Assembly (NCBI GenBank): GCA_022511465.1
Contig: JAFLRM010000026.1
Coordinates: forward strand, 1-46,554
Direction: 5' to 3'
Origin: Acetatifactor sp.
Lineage (GTDB): Bacteria; Bacillota; Clostridia; Lachnospirales; Lachnospiraceae
DNA length: 46,554 nt
The position numbers were made by a program, and so were the translations under genes. The notes under the pieces were generated by a model that had not been told where the DNA came from, made no database searches, and saw only the letters and a program-made list of their open reading frames with translations. This document shows, piece after piece, positions 35,580 to 43,025 of this stretch (the first letter of the stretch is position 1; each line of letters opens with the position of its first letter).

Positions 35580-35649
35580 ACTACTGCAGTAGTTTATATT
35601 TATACACTACCACAGTAGTTTGAGTTTGTCAATACACTACTTCAGTAGT
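35580..35649 (-). promoter_or_regulatory. Triple BlaI-type operator of module 2
   Basis: Three 14-base boxes: ACTACTGCAGTAGT (35580-35593, perfect palindrome), ACTACCACAGTAGT (35606-35619) and ACTACTTCAGTAGT (35636-35649). They match the BlaI consensus ACTACA-N2-TGTAGT in outline. A TTGACA-like -35 (35632-35627) and TATAAA-like -10 sit among them, though their spacing (22) is too long to be certain which is used. Confidence 0.85.
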
Positions 35650-35659
35650 TTTTACATTT

Positions 35660-36187
35660 TTACACCATCATCCCCGCCAGCAAAATACTTGCCACCGTCC
35701 CCACCAGCGTCGCCAACAGCGCACCCGGCAGGGTGTAGCGGGTCTTCGTCACTTTGGCCGCCAGAAAGTACACGCTCATGGTGTAGAAGATGGTCTCCGT
35801 GCAGCTCATCAGGATGGAGGTCACCATTCCGGCGTAGGAGTCCGGACCGTACTCCTTAAAGATATCCAGCACCAGCCCTGTGGCCGCAGAGGAGGAGAAC
35901 ATTTTTACGATCAACAGCGGGAGCAGCTGCGCGGGCAGGTGGATCCGCTCTGTTATTGGGGCAAAAATCTTCCCAAAAAGCGCAAAAAAGCCCGAGGATC
36001 GCAGGATTCCCACCGCCACCATCAATCCGATGAGCGTGGGCATAATCTCCACTACAATCCGCAGGCCGTCCTTTGCACCTTTTAAAAAAGTCTCATATAC
36101 CTTGATTCCCGATGTGATACCATAACCTACCACGAAAAAGATGATCAGCGGTATGATAATATCTGACAGGTGTGTCAAAATTGTCAT
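35660..36187 (-). CDS. spmB: Spore maturation protein B
   Basis: 175 aa membrane protein with nucleoside-recognition (Gate) domain segments. EIMPTLIGLMVAVGILRSSG, PLLIVKMFSSSAATGLVLDIF and SILMSCTETIFYTMSVYFLAAKVTKTRYTLPGALLATLVG are characteristic of SpmB, which with SpmA affects spore core dehydration. The ATG at 36187 gives the family's normal length; an in-frame start at 36256 would add 23 residues. spmA, usually adjacent, is 4.5 kb away at 40733-41335. Confidence 0.88.
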   Translation of the reverse strand: MTILTHLSDIIIPLIIFFVVGYGITSGIKVYETFLKGAKDGLRIVVEIMPTLIGLMVAVGILRSSGFFALFGKIFAPITERIHLPAQLLPLLIVKMFSSSAATGLVLDIFKEYGPDSYAGMVTSILMSCTETIFYTMSVYFLAAKVTKTRYTLPGALLATLVGTVASILLAGMMV

Positions 36188-36269
36188 CTGCCCTGTACTC
36201 CGCTTTCCGTCCCTTTCTAAAACATATGAGACGCTGTCCGCAAAAATACCTGACATTTTCCGCTTTCGC

Positions 36270-37352
36270 CTACCGCGAAACCACCTTCTCTACCTCGTCC
36301 TTGACATCACGGAAACAACCCAATAATTTTTGCGAGAATACACCACACTCTCCCACAACGATCATGTGATACGCCTGATCCTTGGTGTACGCCTTCTTGT
36401 AGACACGGTCGCTGATAAGCGCGTCGTACACGTCCGCCAGAGCAACAATCTGCGCAGAGATGGGAATATCATCCTCCTGCAGACCGTCCGGATAACCGTT
36501 TCCGTCGTACCGCTCATGGTGGTAACGACACACCTCCGTTGCAAACTTGGCATGTTCCTCGCTCCAAGTTTCCTGTATAGTGTTCAGGATCTCACAGCCT
36601 TTGGTGGTGTGGGACCGCATAAGCTCCATCTCTTCCTCCGTCAGTTTCCCCGGTTTCAACAGGATGTGATCCGGTATCGCAATCTTGCCGATATCGTGCA
36701 GCGCACTGACTGCCACGATCATCTGAATCTTGCGGGCGTCCAGACCGTACTCCGGGTAGGATTTCATAACCTGCTCCGCCAGAAGCTGGGTGATCGCTTT
36801 CACGTGACGGATGTGATTCGTGTTCTCTGCGTTGCGGTACTCCGCAACGGCACCAAAGACATCCATCATATCCAGTTTGCTCTTCTCGATATCCTTGCTC
36901 TGCTTCTGTATCACCTGATACTGCTTCTTCATCGTCTGCGTCTGGGCAATGACCTTTTTCTGCAGTTCCTGCCTCTGCTGAAAGCTATCGGCCGAGGCGA
37001 CCACCCTATGTCTTATGAATGATTTTTCAAAAGGCTTATGAAGAAAATCCCACACACCCAATTCATAACACTTTTCATACATAGCCGTCGAGCTGGCCTT
37101 GTCAATGATCAACACCGGTACTTTCTCTATCCACTTATTGGCGTGCATGCTCTCCACCACCTTAAGACCATCCACTTTGGGGATCATCAGCTTTATGAGC
37201 ACTGCTGCCAGCTCCTCGTTGTGCTTTTCAATCAGCTTCAGTGCCAGCTCGCCATCGCCGGCCTCCAAAATGCCATAATCCTGCTCCAACATTCGCACCA
37301 GCTCGGCCCGCTCCGTTTCAATTCCATCTACAATCAGTATCTTGTCACGCAT
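36270..37352 (-). CDS. HD-GYP phosphodiesterase with degenerate receiver domain
   Basis: 360 aa. An N-terminal CheY-like receiver (~1-120), a coiled coil (~125-165) and an HD-GYP domain (~165-355). The HD-GYP site looks complete: HD at 219-220 (ALHDIGK), HHE at 278-280 and DGNGYP at 283-288, so cyclic di-GMP hydrolysis is likely. In the receiver, however, the phosphoacceptor Asp is replaced by Lys54 (VLIKLMIPKVDG), and the acidic pair is D9-G10. The conserved Lys106 (LHKPFE) remains. It should not be controlled by aspartyl phosphorylation. It lies 13-80 bases before spmB and 28 after fapA, so the three may be cotranscribed. Confidence 0.9.
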   Translation of the reverse strand: MRDKILIVDGIETERAELVRMLEQDYGILEAGDGELALKLIEKHNEELAAVLIKLMIPKVDGLKVVESMHANKWIEKVPVLIIDKASSTAMYEKCYELGVWDFLHKPFEKSFIRHRVVASADSFQQRQELQKKVIAQTQTMKKQYQVIQKQSKDIEKSKLDMMDVFGAVAEYRNAENTNHIRHVKAITQLLAEQVMKSYPEYGLDARKIQMIVAVSALHDIGKIAIPDHILLKPGKLTEEEMELMRSHTTKGCEILNTIQETWSEEHAKFATEVCRYHHERYDGNGYPDGLQEDDIPISAQIVALADVYDALISDRVYKKAYTKDQAYHMIVVGECGVFSQKLLGCFRDVKDEVEKVVSR

Positions 37353-37380
37353 GGCTGCCCTTTCCGGACTCTATGGTCCA

Positions 37381-39609
37381 TTAGTTTTTATAAACCGCAA
37401 TCTTGTCATCTGCTGTCTTGCGGATCGTAATATTCATCATAAATCTTGAGATCCAACGCTTACCGTTGACCTCTGCCAGAACGCCCTCGTACACCCTGCC
37501 TTTCACAAGGGTGCAGGCCGTGCTGATCTTTTTCATTTCCGCTTCTATCTCATCTTTTCTGTCCGTCTTCTCCTGATACTGCTCTTCCTTGGTAAAGATC
37601 GCATCCTTGATCTTGGAATAGACTTCCATCTCGTTCCGAATCTCAGGCGGATATTTCTTCTCAAACTCCGTGCGGGCGTTCTGTAAGAGCACCAGCTCCT
37701 CCGAGATGGCATTCACCTCATCCGACAGCCCTTTGAATTCCTCTAGGATAGCATCGTTGATGCCTACCTTCACATAGGTTGACACCGCTGCACGATTGCC
37801 CAGATTCTGCACGGTGATACCTTTCACCGCATAAGCTCTTCCGCCCACCAGATTACCACTGATCTCGATACAGTCCTCCGACTCCAACTCACAGTTCATA
37901 CAGTAGTTGGCCTCAATCTTACCGCCCGCCTGTATGTCAGTAGCTTCAAAAAAGCGCCCGCTCACATTGCCGGCAGCCTTCACACTGCCCGCTCCCGCCG
38001 CGTTCATACCCTGACGCAACACCACGTTGCCGCCGCTCTCAAGGATGGCGGACTCCACGAACCCATCTACAAGGATATCTCCCTGCGCATGAATCTCCGT
38101 CTGGCTGCCCACGTTGCCCTTGACATGAACACTTCCGTTAAACACAATATTGCCGGTGGCCATTGTCACCTCCTCCACCTCTAGCTTGCTGTTTACCTCC
38201 AAATGGTTTTTATACTGGTTGACCCAGCCGTCCGTGGTGGCAATATAGGTTCTCCTGTCATCCAGCATATTAAATCCATAGCCTATTAAAACCCCTATCT
38301 CCTTGCCGCTTCTGGCAGGGAGCACATCCCCCCGGACCGTATAACCGTCCGTTCCCTTCTCTGCGGGATGATAAAAAGCCAGCTTCTCACCCTCTCTCAC
38401 CGTGTCAAACCACTCCACATTCTGGTAATCCACGGAGCCGTCCTCCAACACCTTAGGCGTCCGGTCGATATCCGTGCGGAAGAAAAATTCATAGTGACCA
38501 TCCGCTCCCTGCTTGGGCGGCTGTCCACAGGCAACCAGCACATTGCGACTCTTATTGGCACCGCTGGCAATGGCAGTGATCTCCTTTCGCTGAATCCCTT
38601 TTCTGACCTTGCTGGCCCAAAGGGCGCTGAGAATCTCATCCTCCGTCACCACAGCATCAGCATCCCGGAGCATTAGAAATACTTCCATATCATCCGGCGT
38701 GAACATCAACTCAAAAGCGGCAACCTTGTCCTCTTCCTCCTGATTCGAAGCGGAATCGGAGGTTCGCATCAGCACTGCGCCCATAGCGCGGCCACCGCTT
38801 TGGGCAGCCCCACCCTGCGCCTTTGTCTCCTCCAGAAGACGCAGACGCTTCTCCTCCATATCTGTGGCGGAAAAGCGCAGACTATTATAAGTTTCCACCG
38901 GGAGACCGCTCTCCAGACCCAAACGGATCTCTTCCATCTGTCTGTGGGAGTAAAGCGGATTCGCATATGCAGATACCTTTAACTGCTTCTCCAGACCCAG
39001 ACGGATCTCCTTCATCTGTGCCCAGCTGTACTCAACTTTCGCAAAGACAGACACGTCCACACCACTCCGCAGACCCTCTCGGATCTGCTCCAGCGCCACG
39101 CCGCGAAAACCTGTTTCCAGATAGGGATCCAGATCCACGCCGCTCATGTGTGCCAATCGCACCTGCTCCAATTCGTCACCATCGCAGCCTTTCTCCACAT
39201 AAGGTATGAGATCTATATCATACCTCATGGCATGGCGAATTTGCTTCAAAATGTCGGAACTGTACTTCACATAGGGTGAAGCATCAATTCCATAACGCAG
39301 ACCTTTTCGCACCTGCCTCATTTTGTCATAAGAAATATCCGGGGACGCATACGGCCTCACATCAATATCATAGCTCAAACCCTTTCTGAGCTGCTCCATC
39401 TGGAACCAGTCGTAGGCAGGGTCAGCATAAATCTTCACATCCAGACCTTCCATCAATCCCATCTTAATCTGGCGCATCTGCATCGCAAGAAACTCCGGTC
39501 TCGCATACATCGATATATCTAATCCGGCCTCTATTCCTTCTTCAATTTCTCTCTTCTGATCAGGTGAAAAATCAAATTTTTCCAATTCTTTTGGCATACT
39601 TACACTCAT
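37381..39609 (-). CDS. FapA/DUF342-type protein with N-terminal 24-residue repeats
   Basis: 742 aa. Residues ~15-245 hold about nine tandem ~24-residue repeats of the type MxQIRxGLxxGxDVxxYAxPxY. A linker (~250-280, Gln/Gly/Ser-rich) follows. The DUF342 (FapA) region has a beta-helix with Gly/Val/Asn ladders (GNIVFNGSVHVKGNVGSQTEIHAQGDILVDG). A coiled coil (~650-705) and a short C-terminal domain finish the chain. DUF342 proteins have been linked to polymer assembly and cell-surface or spore functions, but the role here is unknown. The ATG at 39609 is preferred over GTG 39618. Confidence 0.85.
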   Translation of the reverse strand: MSVSMPKELEKFDFSPDQKREIEEGIEAGLDISMYARPEFLAMQMRQIKMGLMEGLDVKIYADPAYDWFQMEQLRKGLSYDIDVRPYASPDISYDKMRQVRKGLRYGIDASPYVKYSSDILKQIRHAMRYDIDLIPYVEKGCDGDELEQVRLAHMSGVDLDPYLETGFRGVALEQIREGLRSGVDVSVFAKVEYSWAQMKEIRLGLEKQLKVSAYANPLYSHRQMEEIRLGLESGLPVETYNSLRFSATDMEEKRLRLLEETKAQGGAAQSGGRAMGAVLMRTSDSASNQEEEDKVAAFELMFTPDDMEVFLMLRDADAVVTEDEILSALWASKVRKGIQRKEITAIASGANKSRNVLVACGQPPKQGADGHYEFFFRTDIDRTPKVLEDGSVDYQNVEWFDTVREGEKLAFYHPAEKGTDGYTVRGDVLPARSGKEIGVLIGYGFNMLDDRRTYIATTDGWVNQYKNHLEVNSKLEVEEVTMATGNIVFNGSVHVKGNVGSQTEIHAQGDILVDGFVESAILESGGNVVLRQGMNAAGAGSVKAAGNVSGRFFEATDIQAGGKIEANYCMNCELESEDCIEISGNLVGGRAYAVKGITVQNLGNRAAVSTYVKVGINDAILEEFKGLSDEVNAISEELVLLQNARTEFEKKYPPEIRNEMEVYSKIKDAIFTKEEQYQEKTDRKDEIEAEMKKISTACTLVKGRVYEGVLAEVNGKRWISRFMMNITIRKTADDKIAVYKN

Positions 39610-39741
39610 AGCTCTCACCCACTCACCAATAAAATGTTCTCAGCTGCTAACTGATAGTGCTATGTGAATTTTAACAACAATATAGTACTTTTAGCATATC
39701 ATCTTTTGTGCATTATCGCAAGAGGTATTACCGTCCATTTA

Positions 39742-40590
39742 TTATTTTGAGATAAACAATACCCCCAGCGTACCGGGCCCGCAATGACTCGAAACTACAC
39801 CTCCGGCACGGGTCTCCAGAATTTCTTTAAAAACCTGCAGCCCTTGCAGGTAATCCCGCACCTGCTCCACTACGTCCCGGTCACACCCGGAATGGGTGAT
39901 AAATACCCGGTCGGGTCTGGCATTTTTCAGATCTTCCTCCATGTCCGTCACATAATGCAGGATCACCTTGTCTATACTTCCTCGATACTTTTTGCCGGAG
40001 CCCATGGCACCGTCTTTCACCTCGATCCTGGGATGTAGCTTCAGGGCTCCTCCCGCCAACGCAGACAGGCCGCTGCACCTTCCTCCCCGGTAGAGATAGG
40101 TCAGCGTGTCCACCACAAAACTGGCCCGCACTTTGGGTTTCAGTTCTTCCATCCTGAGTGCGATCTCCTCCGCAGAACGCCCCTCCTTTGCCATAATTGC
40201 CGCCTCCACCACCAACAGCCCAATACCTGTGGACAAATTGGCGGAATTGATTACCTTGATCCGGTCCACAGCATCCAGCTCCTGCGCCGCCAGACGCATG
40301 ACATTGTTGCTGGCGGACATACTCTCCGATATGGAAAAGCACACGATATCACGCCCTCCCCTCACATAAGGTTCAAACAGTGCCGCCGTCTGCTCAATGG
40401 AAGGCGCGGCGGTCTTGGGTGTAGTCTTATGCTCCTCCGACCACCGATAGATCTCCTCTGGCGTAATACTTATACCGTCCTTATATTCTTCCTCGCCCAG
40501 CAGGATGCTCAGCGGCAGAATAGAAATATCGTATTTCTCCAATAGATCCTGCGACAGATCACAGGTGCTGTCCGAGATGATCTTTACCAT
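39742..40590 (-). CDS. DegV-family fatty-acid-binding protein
   Basis: 282 aa. The N-terminus MVKIISDSTCDLSQDLLEKYDISILPL and the segment SISESMSASNNVMRLAAQEL are family hallmarks. DegV/FakB proteins hold a fatty acid for phosphorylation by the FakA kinase to supply phospholipid synthesis; no fakA is present in the window. RGGRCSGLSALAGGALKLHPRIEVKDG is the second conserved block. A TATAAT -10 (40627-40622) with a weak -35 lies just upstream. The gene stands between the spmA terminator and fapA. Confidence 0.93.
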   Translation of the reverse strand: MVKIISDSTCDLSQDLLEKYDISILPLSILLGEEEYKDGISITPEEIYRWSEEHKTTPKTAAPSIEQTAALFEPYVRGGRDIVCFSISESMSASNNVMRLAAQELDAVDRIKVINSANLSTGIGLLVVEAAIMAKEGRSAEEIALRMEELKPKVRASFVVDTLTYLYRGGRCSGLSALAGGALKLHPRIEVKDGAMGSGKKYRGSIDKVILHYVTDMEEDLKNARPDRVFITHSGCDRDVVEQVRDYLQGLQVFKEILETRAGGVVSSHCGPGTLGVLFISK

Positions 40591-40671
40591 GTGCTTCTTT
40601 TCCTTTCATCCTCTTTTGTCTATTATAACATTTTTTCCCGCAAACGGGAGTCTTTCCTTTCAAATAATATA

Positions 40672-40723
40672 AAAATCCTTCCGGTTCTCTGTCACTCACT
40701 GACCTCTATCCGAAAGGATTTTA
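40672..40723 (-). terminator. Intrinsic terminator after spmA
   Basis: On the minus strand AAAATCCTTTCGG pairs with CCGGAAGGATTTT around a ~26-base loop, followed by ATATTATTT. It lies ten bases past the spmA stop and keeps spmA separate from degV. Confidence 0.75.
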
Positions 40724-40732
40724 TAAAATCTG

Positions 40733-41335
40733 CTACTTTCTGTCCCTCAGCTTACAGTAAATGACAGCGGACAGCGTGCTTAAAAAGGTGGCCACGATCG
40801 CCGGTGCGATGATCACTGCGGGATTCGCACTGCCATACTGGCTTCGATAAGCGATCATATTGACGGGAATCAATTGTAGGGAAGAGATATTGATGATCAG
40901 GAACGTGCACATCTCGCTGCTGGCGCGGCGCTCTCCCTGTGCCAGATAGTCCTGATTACCCCGCTCCTCCTCCAGTTTTGCCAATGCCTCCATCGCCTTT
41001 AAGCCTGCCGGAGTGCAAGCCCAGCCCAATCCCAGCACGTTGGTAATAATGTTGGTGGCAATGTACTCTCTGGCGGGATGTCCCTTGGGAATCCGCGGAA
41101 ACATGAGATTTAAAAATGGGCTGATCCCTCTTGTCATCTTTTGGATCAGTCCCGCCTCTCTGGCAATCTCCATCAGCCCCATCCAAAGAGCCATGACACC
41201 TGCCATGGTAATGCACAAGGAAATGGCTTCCCCCGCACTGTCCAACGCTCCATTAGTCACTTCGCTCAACTGTCCCGTACACGCACCATAGAGTACACCC
41301 AAAAGGATCATAAACGCCCAAATGTAATTCAGCAT
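40733..41335 (-). CDS. spmA: Spore maturation protein A
   Basis: 200 aa membrane protein with nucleoside-recognition domain features. ITMAGVMALWMGLMEIAREAGLIQKMTRGISPFLNLMFPRIPKGHPAREYIATNIITNVLGLGWACTPAGLKAMEAL is diagnostic of SpmA. With SpmB it helps the developing spore lose core water. It is the last gene before the 41336-41667 gap, is followed at once by a terminator, and is thus transcribed without its usual spmB neighbour. Confidence 0.92.
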   Translation of the reverse strand: MLNYIWAFMILLGVLYGACTGQLSEVTNGALDSAGEAISLCITMAGVMALWMGLMEIAREAGLIQKMTRGISPFLNLMFPRIPKGHPAREYIATNIITNVLGLGWACTPAGLKAMEALAKLEEERGNQDYLAQGERRASSEMCTFLIINISSLQLIPVNMIAYRSQYGSANPAVIIAPAIVATFLSTLSAVIYCKLRDRK

Positions 41336-41415
41336 AAATGGTCTTGTCTCCTTCTTTCTTTGAAGGTTATTCTTATGAATATTTTTATGTGTTATCTGGG
41401 GAAAATATATCTGAG

Positions 41416-41444
41416 TTGCGGTTCCTATATGGCTTTGCTATAAT
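41416..41444 (+). promoter_or_regulatory. Strong plus-strand promoter with extended -10
   Basis: TTGCGG at 41416-41421 and a perfect TATAAT at 41439-41444 with a 17-base spacer, and TGC just before the -10. It points away from spmA and toward a tiny ORF and a terminator. Confidence 0.7.
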
Positions 41445-41488
41445 GTTCATATCGACTTGGAAGAGAATCATTAAATTGGAGGTACAAG

Positions 41489-41579
41489 ATGAAAAAAGCT
41501 GTATGAAGCCAGTCCTTCTGAAGATTATGCTGCCTGCAAAGAAAATGTGAAAGCGGCACTGGATGCCGTTCTGCAATAA
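41489..41579 (+). pseudogene. Tiny plus-strand ORF interrupted by a one-base frame change at A6
   Basis: GGAGGTACAAG precedes ATG at 41489, followed by six A (41492-41497). In the literal frame translation stops after five codons (MKKAV). Reading with one A fewer gives 29 residues, MKKLYEASPSEDYAACKENV then KAALDAVLQ, ending at TAA 41577-41579. The unit has its own promoter and terminator, so it is expressed as RNA at least. It could be a broken small gene, one read through slippage at the A-run, or a small RNA. I do not recognise the peptide. Confidence 0.4.
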
Positions 41580-41595
41580 AAAAAGAAGGAAAATA

Positions 41596-41635
41596 AAAAA
41601 CACCAAGAAAGCATTCTGCCTTTCCCGGTGTTTTT
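41596..41635. terminator. Bidirectional terminator between the plus-strand unit and coat-like genes
   Basis: AAAAACACC (41596-41604) pairs with GGTGTTTTT (41627-41635), extended by GAAAG/CTTTC inside. T-runs follow on both strands. It serves the plus-strand unit and the minus-strand genes ending at 41668. Confidence 0.85.
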
Positions 41636-41667
41636 AATTTAGGTGACCATGATCTTACCGTGCGCTT

Positions 41668-41922
41668 TTACAGCGTGCCCTGCGTGAACAAATTTCTCAC
41701 GTGAGAAACCTCTTCATCCGTCGCCTTGCTGGCGGGCACATAGTAAGACTTTGCTCTGGCAATCTGATACAGTTCCTCCTGGGACTGCTCGCAAGCGTTG
41801 CGGAACTGCTTCAAAGTCTGTTTCAGTTCTTTATTCTCGGACTGCGCGATCATGCCTGCATAACGGGTAAGCTCATCGTTTATGCCGTTCAGTGTGTCTG
41901 CTACCATAATCTTTTCCTGCAT
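41668..41922 (-). CDS. Small spore-coat-like (CotF-type) protein
   Basis: 84 aa, entirely helical in appearance: DTLNGINDELTRYAGMIAQS then LKQTLKQFRNACEQSQEELYQIARAKSYYVPASKAT. The terminal ARAKSYYVPASKA resembles the conserved tail of CotF-related spore coat proteins. The ATG at 41922 has GAGAGG eight bases upstream. It follows another small coat-like gene by 29 bases; the two are likely cotranscribed late in sporulation and end at the bidirectional terminator. Confidence 0.72.
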   Translation of the reverse strand: MQEKIMVADTLNGINDELTRYAGMIAQSENKELKQTLKQFRNACEQSQEELYQIARAKSYYVPASKATDEEVSHVRNLFTQGTL

Positions 41923-41951
41923 ATTTTTTACCTCTCTCACTCTAAAATTAA

Positions 41952-42137
41952 TTACTGCAAAAACTTCATAAGCTGCTGCTTATTTTCCATAGCGGATTTT
42001 GCACCTTTTTCAAAAAACTGCTTGATCTCAGGATCGGATGCCTGCTCGGCGTAGGCCTGCATCTTGCAGTGTGAGGTGTCGAAACCACCGATGAGATGAC
42101 GTAAATTCTGTAAGTCCAGTTCTGAAATGTTGCTCAT
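41952..42137 (-). CDS. Small hypothetical protein, probably coat-associated
   Basis: 61 aa helical protein (LDLQNLRHLIGGFDTSHCKMQAYAEQASDPEIKQFFEKGAKSAMENKQQLMKFL). The segment around HCKMQAYAEQASDPEIKQFFEKGA resembles short spore-coat or ferritin-like helices found beside CotF-type genes. The ATG at 42137 has AGGAGG eight bases upstream; ATG 42143 overlaps that site. It is cotranscribed with the next gene. The function is inferred from context only. Confidence 0.65.
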   Translation of the reverse strand: MSNISELDLQNLRHLIGGFDTSHCKMQAYAEQASDPEIKQFFEKGAKSAMENKQQLMKFLQ

Positions 42138-42219
42138 ATGCATAACCTCCTAAAGTTTTTTACAGTGGTTAGTATGAGCAAAGCGCAGACCGAATATACT
42201 TTGATTTTTCCATATTTTA

Positions 42220-42813
42220 TTAATTATCCTCGCTGTGATCGTAAACATTCTGCTCCCATTCAGGAAGAAACTCTTTTCGCCATTTTTTCACAATATTTCT
42301 TTGGGAGATTATAATTTTTGCCGCCTTGATACCTTGGACCCTTATGTGTACATGAACAATCATTTCCAATGTAATTAGATTATCCCGATCCCTTTCATAT
42401 AGCATTACTTTATCATTATCTACTTGAATCTTGCTCAGCTGCTTTTGCTCAATCAGCATGAAATCTTCGTAGACAATCTGATAGGGACTGCCTTCCGCAA
42501 ACTTTAATGGAACCACATAGAGACGATCCTTATTAAATCCAATCGCGCAGAGTAAAGTGCCCCGATCACTCCGATAATGAGCAAATGCTACTGTGAGGGA
42601 ATCATCTCCCCCGGAAACCTCTTCAATTATTTCCGTGATCCTCTGCTTCTCGTAGCTGTCCGTTTCCCTTTTTTTATTCTTGATCACAGCCCGACACAAA
42701 TGCCACAAGAGATATAATAGAATAAAACCAAAAAGAATCCTTCTTCCGCCAATAGTTTCTGCATCACACAAATTCTGTACTAAAAACCCAAGTAAATCCC
42801 ATAGAAATTTCAT
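42220..42813 (-). CDS. Unrecognised membrane protein
   Basis: 197 aa. An N-terminal amphipathic stretch (MKFLWDLLGFLVQNL) and one transmembrane segment (ILFGFILLYLLWHLCRAVI, ~26-44) precede a ~150-residue cytoplasmic domain with alternating strands (LTVAFAHYRSDRGTLLCAIGFNKDRLYVVPLKF, KVMLYERDRDNLITLEMIVHVHIRV). That domain resembles a PH- or YcxB-like fold in rhythm, but I cannot assign it. The gene stands alone between the coat-like pair and the small Cys protein. Confidence 0.65.
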   Translation of the reverse strand: MKFLWDLLGFLVQNLCDAETIGGRRILFGFILLYLLWHLCRAVIKNKKRETDSYEKQRITEIIEEVSGGDDSLTVAFAHYRSDRGTLLCAIGFNKDRLYVVPLKFAEGSPYQIVYEDFMLIEQKQLSKIQVDNDKVMLYERDRDNLITLEMIVHVHIRVQGIKAAKIIISQRNIVKKWRKEFLPEWEQNVYDHSEDN

Positions 42814-42848
42814 TTGCTACGCCTTGCCCTCTTTTGTATTTTATGCCT

Positions 42849-43025
42849 TTATATCTGGTGCCGCACCACACCGTATTCGTCATCCAGACGAAAGTATGGG
42901 CAGTCTCTTTGACCGCCTGTAAGAAAACGGTACATTTCATCTTCGTCCAAATTCACCATGCAAGTGTAACACTCATAATCCTCATCGTATATATAATTGA
43001 CACACATGTCACAATTACTCACCAT
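42849..43025 (-). CDS. Small Cys-rich protein (DUF6472-like)
   Basis: 58 aa with four Cys (NCDMC, ECYTC, DCPYF arrangement) typical of a small zinc-binding protein. I recall the pattern CxxC-YxYDEDYECYTC-LDEDEMYRFL-CPYFR-DEYxxVRxQ from Clostridial DUF6472. The ATG at 43025 overlaps the 3' end of rsmI by 11 bases, with AAAGGAG inside the rsmI coding region. Translational coupling to rsmI is likely, and the pair is often kept together. Confidence 0.8.
   Translation of the reverse strand: MVSNCDMCVNYIYDEDYECYTCMVNLDEDEMYRFLTGGQRDCPYFRLDDEYGVVRHQI

Noticed and set aside
41338..41550. Plus-strand frame of 70 codons before the tiny unit
   Set aside because: It runs across the strong promoter and does not use the ribosome-binding site at 41479-41483. 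The short ORF at 41489 fits the signals better.
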